A DNA stretch of 64,000 bases from Paraglaciecola sp. T6c (GTDB taxonomy: Bacteria; Pseudomonadota; Gammaproteobacteria; Enterobacterales; Alteromonadaceae), in NCBI RefSeq assembly GCF_000014225.1, contig NC_008228.1, positions 3,658,001-3,722,000 of the forward strand, read 5' to 3'. The first letter of the stretch is position 1. Every line of letters begins with the position of its first letter. Of the stretch, positions 54,127-62,146 are shown piece by piece. Made by a program: the position numbers and the translations under genes. Below the pieces are notes generated by a model. The model had not been told where the DNA came from. It saw only the letters and a list, made by a program, of their open reading frames with translations, and searched no databases.

Positions 54127-54828
54127 TTATTCCCCCTTTTGTGATTGCATGTACGCTTTATACATTAACTCAGCGCGCTCCCAATCCTCAAGTGTATCAA
54201 TGTCTTGCACTAAATGGCGAGGTAGTACAATAGGAATACTCGTTTCGCTAAATGTAGGTATCCCTTTTAAAAAAGCTTCGCTTTTGCCCCAATAGAACTG
54301 CCCCGCGTCATGATAAGCTTCTTCTAAGTCTTGTGAGCGCTTGGGGATGTCTTGTGGACTAAAAGGACACACGCCCCCTTTTTGCATCTTTAATGCCCGC
54401 TGAATGGGGAATGGAAAACTGGTAACAGAAAACGCAAAGTGCTTAGAAACATCCGCTTTTAACCTTTTAAACCCGTCTTTTAACGCAGTCACTTGGAGGA
54501 AGGGAGCTGTAGCGTATATGCAGCAAGTATGACTTGGCGCTTCGCCCTGCTCTTGAACAAATTTTATTGCGTGCTTAACAACGGGCACGGTACCAGTGAA
54601 ATCATCAGAGAGGTTTTCTGGCCTCATAAATGGAACGTCAGCGCCACACTTTATCGCAATATCCGCTATGTGCTGACTGTCAGTAGAAACAATAACCTTG
54701 TCAAACAAACCAGAATTTTTGGCCGCTTCGATGGAGTAAGCGATTAGCGGTTTACCACAGAACATTTTACTGTTCTTACCAGGGATACGTTTGCTTCCTC
54801 CTCTGGCAGGAATAATAGCGAGGTTCAT
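54127..54828 (-). CDS. pseF: CMP-pseudaminic acid synthetase PseF
   Basis: PseF activates pseudaminic acid with CTP to give the CMP-sugar donor. It starts MNLAIIPARGGSKRIPGKNS with the nucleotide-binding motif, continues KMFCGKPLIAYSIEAAKNSG and KVIVSTDSQHIADIAIKCGA, and has EAYHDAGQFYWGKSEAFLKG typical of PseF. Length is 233 residues. It lies 10 nt after pseC, and the GT9-like gene starts one base after its end. Confidence 0.94.
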   Translation of the reverse strand: MNLAIIPARGGSKRIPGKNSKMFCGKPLIAYSIEAAKNSGLFDKVIVSTDSQHIADIAIKCGADVPFMRPENLSDDFTGTVPVVKHAIKFVQEQGEAPSHTCCIYATAPFLQVTALKDGFKRLKADVSKHFAFSVTSFPFPIQRALKMQKGGVCPFSPQDIPKRSQDLEEAYHDAGQFYWGKSEAFLKGIPTFSETSIPIVLPRHLVQDIDTLEDWERAELMYKAYMQSQKGE

Positions 54829-54838
54829 TTATTAGACT

Positions 54839-55975
54839 TCACTGTAAAACATCAATGAGTGTATCAATCACATGCTGCTGCTGTGAAGCTGACATTGTCG
54901 GAAACAACGGTAATGTAATAGCATGTTTATAAAAGGCCTCAGACAAAGGAAAATCACCTTTTTGGAAACCAAGCTTTTGATAATAAGGCTGAAGATGAAT
55001 GGGAATGTAGTGTACGTTAACACCAATCCCCCGACTTCTAAGCGCGTCAAACACTGCCTTTCGGTCATGCGTTGTAAGCTCAATCATAAAAAGGTGCCAT
55101 GCACTGGTGGCAAGCGTTTCCTCACTTGGCAACTTAATAGGTAACGGACGTAGTGCTGTTAAATACACAGCCGCTTTTTCACGTCTGTGTTGAATAAACG
55201 CATCTAACTTATTTAACTGGGATAAACCCAATGCACCATGAATGTCACTCATACGGTAATTGTAACCAAGCGCTTGCTGCTCGTAATACCAAGCGCCTTG
55301 ATCTTGAGTTTCAAAAGTGGATAGCTCCCGAGTGATACCATGCTTTGCGAACAGCGTAAGTCGCTTTAGCAGTTCCTCGTCGTTAGTGGTTATTGCTCCG
55401 CCTTCAGCCGAGGTAATAGACTTAACAGGGTGAAAGCTCAAAACAGTCATATCACTGTATTGGCAACAGCCGACCGGCTTATCTTGATATGTCGCACCTA
55501 ATGCGTGTGCCGCATCTTCAATAAGCGTAATATTGTGAATGCTTGTTAGTGCGGAGATCGCTTGCATATCACAAGACTCCCCCGCAAAGTGCACCACGAT
55601 CAATACCTTAGGGAACTTGCTACAGTTAGCCAGTTTATTTTTGAGGCCTTCAATAGAGATGTTCCGTGTTAGCGGGTCAATGTCTACAAAATCAACGTCG
55701 GCCCCGCAGTAGCGAGCACAGTTGGCTGAAGCAACAAAGGAGTTGGGCACCGTCCAAACGACGTCTGACGAGTCAACCCCTGCCGCTAAACAAGCCACAT
55801 GTAAACCCGATGTACCACTGTTTACCGCTAAGGCATAGCTTGCCTGAGTATATTGACAAAGGGCACGTTCGAAAGCTGGGACCGTTGACCCTTGCGTTAA
55901 AAATTGATTTTGAAGTACATCGACGACAGCATCTATATCGTCCTGATCAATAGTATGACAACCATATGGCAACAT
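54839..55975 (-). CDS. pseC: UDP-4-keto sugar aminotransferase PseC
   Basis: PseC is a PLP enzyme that aminates the PseB product at C-4. It has the DegT-family layout: GSTVPAFERALCQYTQASYA, IEDAAHALGATYQDKPVGCC and the PLP lysine in LSFHPVKSITSAEGGAI. The C-terminal YRMSDIHGALGLSQLNKLD is also typical. The ATG at 55975 (MLPYGCHTIDQDDIDAVVDV) is preferred over a TTG six bases upstream. Length is 378 residues. It follows pseB by 8 nt. Confidence 0.94.
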   Translation of the reverse strand: MLPYGCHTIDQDDIDAVVDVLQNQFLTQGSTVPAFERALCQYTQASYALAVNSGTSGLHVACLAAGVDSSDVVWTVPNSFVASANCARYCGADVDFVDIDPLTRNISIEGLKNKLANCSKFPKVLIVVHFAGESCDMQAISALTSIHNITLIEDAAHALGATYQDKPVGCCQYSDMTVLSFHPVKSITSAEGGAITTNDEELLKRLTLFAKHGITRELSTFETQDQGAWYYEQQALGYNYRMSDIHGALGLSQLNKLDAFIQHRREKAAVYLTALRPLPIKLPSEETLATSAWHLFMIELTTHDRKAVFDALRSRGIGVNVHYIPIHLQPYYQKLGFQKGDFPLSEAFYKHAITLPLFPTMSASQQQHVIDTLIDVLQ

Positions 55976-55983
55976 GTTCAATG

Positions 55984-56982
55984 CTAATCCGTCGTACTAT
56001 CTAGGGTCCGTAGCTCTTCCACAGATAAGAAATGAGGGTTAGTGCCGGAATGATACTCAAATTTATCTTCTACCGCTTTACCTGTCTCACCGAGCTTGTT
56101 GCGCTTATAGTCAATATTTTTTTCGAAAAAAACGATGGCAGGTGTTATTACATAATGATCATCGAACTCCAATGAATGATGCGCCATCTCTTCCGGCACC
56201 ATCACCTCATGCAGTTTTTCACCAGGGCGAATACCAACAAGCTCATGTTCACGGGTGCCGCTCATAGATTCTACCAAGTCGAGAATAGCGACAGATGGAA
56301 TTTTAGGAACAAAAATTTCGCCACCTTGCATTCGCTGAAAGTTCTTTACCACGAACTCAACGCCTTCATCTAATGTGATCCAAAAGCGTGTCATTTCTGC
56401 ATGGGTAACTGGTAAATTAGATTTACCTTGCTCCATCAAAGAGCGATAAAACGGTACTACCGAGCCACGAGATCCAACCACATTGCCATAACGAACCACA
56501 GAGAACCTTGGGCCCTTAGCCCCAGAAATATTATTTGCCGCCACAAACAACTTGTCCGACGCTAACTTAGTTGCTCCATACAAATTAACTGGATTGGCTG
56601 CTTTGTCGGTGGACAAAGCGATGACGCGACTTACGTTAGCTGCTATTGCTGCATCAATCACGTTTTGTGCGCCGTTTATATTCGTTTTGATACATTCATT
56701 GGGATTATACTCAGCCGCTGGCACTTGCTTTAGGGCTGCGGCATGGACCACGAGGTCCACATCCCGCATGGCGGAAATCATACGCTCTTTGTCACGTACA
56801 TCACCGATAAAATAGCGCATGCAGGGCGCATCAAAAACTTGCTGCATTTCAAACTGCTTTAATTCATCTCGAGAATAAATAATGAGCTTTTGCGGTTGGT
56901 AATTTTTTAAAATAAAGGAAACGAAACGCTTACCAAATGAGCCGGTACCGCCAGTAATAAGGATTGATTTATTATTAAACAT
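55984..56982 (-). CDS. pseB: UDP-GlcNAc 4,6-dehydratase (inverting) PseB
   Basis: PseB starts pseudaminic acid synthesis from UDP-GlcNAc. It has MFNNKSILITGGTGSFGKRF, the FlaA1/PseB-type NAD motif, RDELKQFEMQQVF, HAAALKQVPAAEYNPNECIK and ALSTDKAANPVNLYGATKLA with the catalytic residues. RYGNVVGSRGSVVPFYRSLM follows. Length is 332 residues. It is the first gene of the pse operon; a 131-nt gap separates it from the filament genes upstream, so its promoter should lie there. Confidence 0.96.
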   Translation of the reverse strand: MFNNKSILITGGTGSFGKRFVSFILKNYQPQKLIIYSRDELKQFEMQQVFDAPCMRYFIGDVRDKERMISAMRDVDLVVHAAALKQVPAAEYNPNECIKTNINGAQNVIDAAIAANVSRVIALSTDKAANPVNLYGATKLASDKLFVAANNISGAKGPRFSVVRYGNVVGSRGSVVPFYRSLMEQGKSNLPVTHAEMTRFWITLDEGVEFVVKNFQRMQGGEIFVPKIPSVAILDLVESMSGTREHELVGIRPGEKLHEVMVPEEMAHHSLEFDDHYVITPAIVFFEKNIDYKRNKLGETGKAVEDKFEYHSGTNPHFLSVEELRTLDSTTD

Positions 56983-57113
56983 TGTTGTTCATCACCAAGG
57001 GTTAGGCTTTCTTTGGTTTTATTCTAGTGTATATGACTATGAATCTTAAGGATATTCGCAAAATAGAGATAATTGAACACTCCTTTACATACACAACACC
57101 CTCTCAGCTAACC

Positions 57114-57422
57114 TTAGTAGTATTTTTTAACCGCCTTTCGTCCACGAATTAAACCACTTAACTGCTTTAAAGACGCATCAAAAAGCTGCTGCGCAAGCGC
57201 TACTAGCGCATCATTGACCTTGATCTCCGCTTCACAAAATTCTGTTTTTTGCGCAGGCGCCAAGGAATCTAAATATTCTTTAATACATCTATCTCGCTGA
57301 ACTGATATCGTATGAAAAGATTTTTCATCAAGCGCTTCATCTTCTAATAAAGACGAAAGTTTCTGATTAATGCTCACCAATTCACTGGGTGTGAAAGGGT
57401 GATTTAGTTCGATTTTTCTCAC
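57114..57422 (-). CDS. FliT-like flagellar chaperone candidate
   Basis: The 102-residue helical, charged protein (ELVSINQKLSSLLEDEALDE, SLAPAQKTEFCEAEIKVND) has no strong motif. Position directly behind fliS, with a GTG start overlapping the fliS stop by four bases, is where fliT normally lies. FliT is the FliD export chaperone. Size and helix content fit, but the identity rests mainly on gene order. It is separated from pseB by 131 nt and ends the flaG-fliD-fliS run. Confidence 0.65.
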   Translation of the reverse strand: MRKIELNHPFTPSELVSINQKLSSLLEDEALDEKSFHTISVQRDRCIKEYLDSLAPAQKTEFCEAEIKVNDALVALAQQLFDASLKQLSGLIRGRKAVKKYY

Positions 57423-57850
57423 ACTACAGCTTGTCGCTTTTGGCGCTGCGCTTCATAAGCATCTTGCTTAGCGTCGTCTGGAATTTGTGACCAGGCCGTT
57501 TTAATAGGCAACATTAAGCCAATGACCTCATCCATGATCTGCAGATTGTTCTGCACTGTCGCATCCGTTAACCTTTGAACCATATAGTCGTAAAGTGAGA
57601 ATAAATTTTCCGCCACTTCGGCATTATTAGTCAAATCAAGCGTATCACGCAGATTGATTAAAATAGCTGTGCATCGACCGATATGCTGAGCTTTTTCAGC
57701 ATATTCTTTACGCTCCATACAGCCTTTTGCATACGCCATTCTATCAAGGGCCCCTTGCATTAACATCAAGGTCAATTTATGTGGATCTGCTTGGGCAATC
57801 TCTTGTTTTAAGTTGCCTTTCTTATAGGCATTGATACCTTTTAAAGCCAT
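57419..57850 (-). CDS. fliS: Flagellin export chaperone FliS
   Basis: FliS binds the flagellin C-terminus and prevents premature polymerisation. The 143-residue helical protein has INAYKKGNLKQEIAQADPHK and LTLMLMQGALDRMAYAKGCM, then ILINLRDTLDLTNNAEVAEN and LFSLYDYMVQRLTDATVQNN, all typical of the family. It follows fliD by 19 nt and overlaps the FliT-like gene. Its clients should be the flagellins encoded just upstream. Confidence 0.95.
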   Translation of the reverse strand: MALKGINAYKKGNLKQEIAQADPHKLTLMLMQGALDRMAYAKGCMERKEYAEKAQHIGRCTAILINLRDTLDLTNNAEVAENLFSLYDYMVQRLTDATVQNNLQIMDEVIGLMLPIKTAWSQIPDDAKQDAYEAQRQKRQAVV

Positions 57851-57869
57851 CTGTATTCTCCTATCCTAC

Positions 57870-59330
57870 CTATGCAGAACCTAGTGATGCCAGAAGTGCT
57901 GACCCCGTTTGGTTAAGCTGTGCAACAGTCTGATCTAAATTTAAATATTTATCACGTAGGATTTGTTCAGTCGAGGCCATCCGCAATTCGAATTGTTCTC
58001 TCTCATCCGCTAACTGATCTTTCTGGTCTTGTACTGATTTCTCTCTCGATGTCAGTAAGCCACTGTAATTTGTATACTGCTCTATATAATCGTGCATTCT
58101 AACAGCCACACCGTTTTCGCTATCCGCAAACAGTGCCGCTATATCGTCAAAACTATCTTCTAGAGCGTCTTTTAGTCTATCTTCACCACTACCAAAACCA
58201 AACTTATCCGATGAACCTATCTCCAAGTCACCGTCTTCATTAAATTCAATACCCAACTGGAACAACGTCCCCAACCCTGACGACGAAACATTAGCACTGA
58301 TCATATTTGAAAGACCTTGCTGAATCCCTCGTATCATAGAGTCACCAGCAAGAGCGCCATCCTCTTCCAAATCTGACGCGCCATAACGAGTTAGTGTGGT
58401 AATCTGGGTATTTAACGCATTAAAGTTATCAACGAAGTCGCGTATTTTGCCTTCTAGGCCCTCTGCATCAAAGCCTATTTTCAAATTCGATGTCTTGGGC
58501 GTTATGCCATCCTCATCTAATTCTGACAACTGAGACACGGTAAAGGAAACGTTCTCAATAACATTTTCAAATTCCGTGGTACTGCTCTCAACCGCTATAC
58601 CGTCGATTGTGGCTTTTGAGTTCTGGGCGCTTTTGACTGGATCTAAATAGGCAGCGGTTTCCGTTGAGTCAGTCGTCGCGACTCTGTTTAAGTCGGCAAT
58701 GTTGTTATCATTAACGATCATTAAATCGTTACCTTCACCTTGAACTGATGAGGTAAATACTAACTTTGCACCACCGGAGGCAGTGCCAGTATCAATAATG
58801 CTCGAACGAACACCGAAGTTGTCGTCAGAGCTGTTAATAGCAGAACTCAATTGCTGGAGCGTCATGCCAGCTGTCACATTGATAGAAAAGGTATCAGTGG
58901 TCGCGCCGATTTTAAATGTCAAACTACCAGCTTGAGCACTAACGGAGTCAGACGTGCTTGAAAAGCCTCCATCGACCGCATTATCCGTTTCTATTCGACT
59001 ACCATTGGCTAGTTGCGTAACGGCGATTGCGTAGTCTGCCTCCACTGCGCTGTTTGATGCTTCAGCCGTAAACGGTTCGATGTTCTCGCTCGGGTTTTTA
59101 ATCGTCGGCTCTCGGCCTTTTAGGTTGGCATCGCTTCGCAGTTCATCTACGCTGTCTAAAAATTCCTTCATTTTAGACTTCAGCGTACCAATACTGGATA
59201 TTTCAGCATCATAAGATTCTTCTTGAGAATCAAGACGAGCCTGCTTAGGCGTGCGCTCAGCTTCCAATAACTGGCTAACTAAAGCCTCTAGATCAAGGCC
59301 CGAACCTACTCCTAGCGATTGAATTGACAT
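57870..59330 (-). CDS. fliD: Flagellar filament cap protein FliD
   Basis: FliD caps the growing filament and inserts flagellin. The N-terminus MSIQSLGVGSGLDLEALVSQ and ESYDAEISSIGTLKSKMKEF are diagnostic. The central region has repeats of the FliD_N/C architecture (ANGSRIETDNAVDGG, FRDFVDNFNALN-like), and the C-terminal helix has TSREKSVQDQKDQLADEREQ and LNQTGSALLASLGS. Length is 486 residues. It lies 24 nt after flaG with AGAGGT ahead of the ATG. Confidence 0.95.
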   Translation of the reverse strand: MSIQSLGVGSGLDLEALVSQLLEAERTPKQARLDSQEESYDAEISSIGTLKSKMKEFLDSVDELRSDANLKGREPTIKNPSENIEPFTAEASNSAVEADYAIAVTQLANGSRIETDNAVDGGFSSTSDSVSAQAGSLTFKIGATTDTFSINVTAGMTLQQLSSAINSSDDNFGVRSSIIDTGTASGGAKLVFTSSVQGEGNDLMIVNDNNIADLNRVATTDSTETAAYLDPVKSAQNSKATIDGIAVESSTTEFENVIENVSFTVSQLSELDEDGITPKTSNLKIGFDAEGLEGKIRDFVDNFNALNTQITTLTRYGASDLEEDGALAGDSMIRGIQQGLSNMISANVSSSGLGTLFQLGIEFNEDGDLEIGSSDKFGFGSGEDRLKDALEDSFDDIAALFADSENGVAVRMHDYIEQYTNYSGLLTSREKSVQDQKDQLADEREQFELRMASTEQILRDKYLNLDQTVAQLNQTGSALLASLGSA

Positions 59331-59354
59331 AACTACCTCTCACCTAAAATTAAG

Positions 59355-59795
59355 TTAGGCCTGCTTGTTAAAAAACATACCTACCGCCGAACCTACATCC
59401 ATTTGTAAATCCTGTATCCGCCGCGATAAACTGAGCACCTCTTCTGTGGGGATTTGTCTAATAACGTCCCCACTTTCGGAGTCTGTTACCTTAACCACTT
59501 GTTTACCACTATCTTCGTCCACCGAAAAATTTAATTGCTTGTTTCTGGTCTGAACAAATTCATTCACTTCCAAAAGCGCTTCATCCAGCTCTTGCGTTGA
59601 AAGCTCACGATCTTCTTGTACTTGTTTATCGGCTGTCGCAGTAAACCCTTTAGTATCCTTATTGTTTATATCACTGGCAGATTTAACATCGGGTAAGGGA
59701 ACATTCGTTTGTGTCTTAACATCCGTATTGAGAACATTTTCATTGTTAGTTAATTCAGCAAAATTCCTGCCAACTTGTGAAAGATTAACTTCCAT
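59355..59795 (-). CDS. flaG: FlaG family flagellar protein
   Basis: FlaG modulates filament length or stability. The conserved domain is the last ~75 residues: LLEVNEFVQTRNKQLNFSVD, GKQVVKVTDSESGDVIRQIP and TEEVLSLSRRIQDLQMDVG. The first half is a variable Asn/Thr/Lys-rich stretch. Length is 146 residues. AGGTGA precedes the ATG. It lies between the flagellin at 59919 and fliD. Only weak promoter matches occur in the 123-nt gap upstream, so it may be read through from the flagellin gene. Confidence 0.92.
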   Translation of the reverse strand: MEVNLSQVGRNFAELTNNENVLNTDVKTQTNVPLPDVKSASDINNKDTKGFTATADKQVQEDRELSTQELDEALLEVNEFVQTRNKQLNFSVDEDSGKQVVKVTDSESGDVIRQIPTEEVLSLSRRIQDLQMDVGSAVGMFFNKQA

Positions 59796-59918
59796 AACTC
59801 ACCTCTCAAACAAAGAAAGGAGCAAAGGCTTAATAATGTCCAATGCTCCCTATCGAGTTTCTAACCAACCGAATTATACAGTTCAGTATAATCCACTTTT
59901 TAAACCATTAAATATAAC

Positions 59919-60743
59919 CTAGCCCAATAAACTCAATGCAGTTTGGGGGGCTTGATTTGCCTGACTTAACACCGACAGAGATGCTTGTTGAATGATTTGA
60001 TTACGAGTCAGTTCTGCCGTTTCAGCCGCAAAATCTGTGTCGCGAATACGTGAACGTGCACTAGAAATATTTTCAGAAATATTGCTTAAGTTTCTAATGG
60101 TAGATTGAAAGCGATTTTGCACAGCACCAAGATCAGCACGAACTCCTCCAACCACCGAAATTGCTTCAGAAATAGCGGTTAATGCCGCAGATGCCCCATC
60201 AACGGTGGCCACATCGACGCTATCAATGCTCAGACCTGTTGCCCCGAAACCATCATTACGAGATAAATTAACGGATATATTCTGATTACCATTTGCACCT
60301 ACTAAAAAGCTCGCTGAAAATGTGCCATCAAGGATGTCAGTTGTACCAAATTGCGTGTCAGTCGATATTCTGGTTATTTCAGACTTTAATGCCGAAACTT
60401 CTTTTTGCAATGCTCCGCGATCTGCATCTGAGTTAATTCCGTTTTGCGACTGTACCGCTAATTGACGAATGCGCTGCAATGACGATGTAACTTCTCCTAA
60501 GGCACCTTCTGCGGTTTGCGCTAATGAGATTGCATCGTTTGCATTTCTGGCAGCTTGGTCTAAACCCTGTATCTGTGTCGTTAAACGATCAGAAATCTGT
60601 AGCCCAGCCGCATCATCCGCCGCGCGATTGATACGAAAGCCCGATGATAAACGTTCGAATGATGTATTAAGTGATGCGCCTGAATTGAACAACTGACGCT
60701 GAGCATTCAACGATGCCACGTTGGTATTAACGAATAATGCCAT
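59919..60743 (-). CDS. fliC: Flagellin
   Basis: This is a 274-residue flagellin made almost wholly of D0/D1. The start at 60743 has AGGAGG 9 nt upstream and gives MALFVNTNVASLNAQRQLFN; the frame upstream is open but lacks homology. Conserved motifs are FERLSSGFRINRAADDAAGL, NANDAISLAQTAEGALGEV, RSRIRDTDFAAETAELTRNQ and QANQAPQTALSLLG. The central part (about residues 160-200) carries Ser/Thr that could be glycosylated. A sigma-28 promoter lies upstream. It is about 89% identical by hand count to the partial flagellin at 63373. Confidence 0.97.
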   Translation of the reverse strand: MALFVNTNVASLNAQRQLFNSGASLNTSFERLSSGFRINRAADDAAGLQISDRLTTQIQGLDQAARNANDAISLAQTAEGALGEVTSSLQRIRQLAVQSQNGINSDADRGALQKEVSALKSEITRISTDTQFGTTDILDGTFSASFLVGANGNQNISVNLSRNDGFGATGLSIDSVDVATVDGASAALTAISEAISVVGGVRADLGAVQNRFQSTIRNLSNISENISSARSRIRDTDFAAETAELTRNQIIQQASLSVLSQANQAPQTALSLLG

Positions 60744-60912
60744 GATAAAACCTCCTGGAAACCCACCAATAGCGCGTTGCGCATGGTAAGCCCGCCTCAA
60801 AATTCAGTAGCAATGAGCCTCCTCATTGTTACCGCCTCACTACATTATTGCTCAGCACCTCTACTTCGCAATAACTCTATAAATGACCGATTAGATCACC
60901 CCTCAACTAATG

Positions 60913-60939
60913 TTATCGACCGTGACTTCAACAACTTTA
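60913..60939 (-). promoter_or_regulatory. Sigma-28 (FliA) promoter of flagellin 59919-60743
   Basis: On the minus strand TAAA (60936-60939) is followed by 15 nt and GTCGATAA (60913-60920). This is one mismatch from the consensus TAAA-N15-GCCGATAA with exact spacing. The expected leader is about 160 nt. Confidence 0.88.
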
Positions 60940-60977
60940 GTTTTTTATTTCATTTTTTTATTTTGAACGTATTTAGG

Positions 60978-61160
60978 ATGACAGCAAAAGTAACTTTCAG
61001 AAACGAAAAGTTGGCACGCGAGGTGCTTATTAAAAATGGTGAAGCAATAAGAATTGAGAAACGCCAAGAAGTTGGCGAGAAAATAAAAAAGGCCGGGCCA
61101 AATGACCCGACCGAATTGCTCACGTTAGGAGAACGAGCAAAAGAGTTTCTGTCCGATTAG
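60978..61160 (+). CDS. Possible small hydrophilic protein (doubtful)
   Basis: A 60-codon plus-strand frame starts MTAKVTFRNEKLAREVLIKN and is rich in Lys and Glu, with an amphipathic look. Against it: AGG abuts the ATG with no spacing, no homologue is recognised, and its last third coincides with a minus-strand hairpin and terminator module (61084-61140) that also occurs after another flagellin. It is opposite in strand to every neighbour. It is recorded because the composition is protein-like, with low confidence. Confidence 0.25.
   Translation: MTAKVTFRNEKLAREVLIKNGEAIRIEKRQEVGEKIKKAGPNDPTELLTLGERAKEFLSD
61084..61112 (-). terminator. Intrinsic terminator downstream of the 62147-62977 flagellin region
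   Basis: In the minus transcript GGUCGGGUC (61104-61112) pairs with GGCCCGGCC (61091-61099), using two G-U pairs, around a four-base loop. The plus-strand A-run just before gives the U-tract. The pairing is weaker in the plus orientation, so the minus strand is favoured. It is about 1 kb past the nearest minus-strand stop. Confidence 0.75.
61116..61140 (-). promoter_or_regulatory. Bulged hairpin with CUCCU loop, adjacent to terminator
   Basis: Plus-strand TTGCT and CGTT (61116-61120, 61123-61126) pair with AACG and AGCAA (61132-61140), leaving a two-base bulge and the loop AGGAG; in the minus transcript the loop reads CUCCU. It ends 3 nt before the terminator stem. The stretch 61123-61133 is the exact reverse complement of 62983-62993, which contains the ribosome-binding site of the next flagellin gene. 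Confidence 0.5.
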
Positions 61161-62146
61161 CAGATCAGAGAATGAATACTGGCCTCTCAACCAAACTTCT
61201 ACACTCTCAGTTCTGTTGGTCGGCGTTTTGCGCAAGTCAAACTACGCATCATCCCTGAATAATGCCAACAACTTTCCTTAGTTGCCTACCGGGCGGCCTC
61301 TCATTTCCTACCCTCTGAGTAATATCTTAGTCATGAAACAATGCCCCAACATTTTTTCACGTGCATATTTGTTACTGAACAGCAATGAGAGTTGCTTTGT
61401 TCACCTCTTGTAACTGCGCCTCTTGCAACGGACTTTTTCTGCCGTTGTAATGGCAATTCCTGTAAATTGATAACCTTTCGTTGCCGCTATCTGCCGATAA
61501 ACTATAGTCGTTATCGGCTAATTCAAGTTTGGCTCCCCAGGGATATCCGTCAACCCAGAGCACATGTAAACTCGGTAACGCTTATCTTATCCCTAAAAGC
61601 AACCATGCTTTACAGCATACAGATACTTTAAATATCCTCTCACCTGCAGCGTAAATACACTCATTCGCGACTTACGTTATTTTCCTTCCTCATACAGAAG
61701 AGGTAATGTCTCAATAAATACCACTTGGTGCACTTTAACGGTATGACTCATCGGCTCAGTCGATACACTAACTTTCAGCACTAGGCCCTATCAGTCTGGG
61801 TCACTTTCATCATTTATTAATGCCTTTGTCTAGCTACCTTGCCTTTAGTTAGAAGCCCGTTTTATTAATAGCCAATGTTCAACAGCCTTAATTTCAAAAC
61901 TTAGTAGTGCTATTTTGGCACATAAAGTGCTTCATATAGCTTGCCAACTGGTACCCTGGTTGGCCTATTTTGTTTGTGTTACCACACGACAAAATGTATC
62001 GAGCGAAAGCTCTAGCTGACAGGCAGGTTTGATGGCCTAAACCTCAAAACCTCACTACCTCCTGGCGTCTTCCTTGTCTGTCAGCCATTTTACTTTCTTT
62101 GAAATCCCTCTGATCATCCGAGTTGCCACTCATCTAGGCACTATTA
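61161..62146. other. Gene-free region between two flagellin genes
   Basis: This 986-nt stretch has no convincing coding frame on either strand. It contains a palindrome with GCCGATAA/TTATCGGC arms (61493-61518), a short direct repeat CCTCTTGYAAC (61404-61414, 61419-61429) and an inverted repeat GCTGACAG/CTGTCAGC (62015-62022, 62078-62085) that encloses the motif CACTACCTCCTGGC shared with the next flagellin's 3' region. It reads like an untranslated or decayed segment. Confidence 0.7.
61493..61518. repeat. Inverted repeat with GCCGATAA arms
   Basis: GCCGATAA (61493-61500) and TTATCGGC (61511-61518) are perfect inverted repeats around ACTATAGTCG. Each arm equals the sigma-28 -10 consensus, but neither has TAAA at the required distance. 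Confidence 0.7.

Noticed and set aside
57114-57422. Firm naming of the gene after fliS as fliT
   Set aside because: Sequence motifs are too weak; only size, helix content and position support it, so no symbol was given.
59827-59842. Sigma-54-like sequence TGGACATTATTAAGCC upstream of flaG
   Set aside because: Only the GG/GC spacing fits; both elements are otherwise poor, so it was not listed as a promoter.
61511-61533. TTATCGGC arm as a sigma-28 promoter on the minus strand
   Set aside because: No TAAA element at the required 15-16 nt distance.
61372-61563. A 63-codon minus-strand frame in the flagellin spacer starting with GTG
   Set aside because: No ribosome-binding site, no recognisable motif, and a stop codon lies 27 nt upstream; it overlaps the GCCGATAA palindrome.
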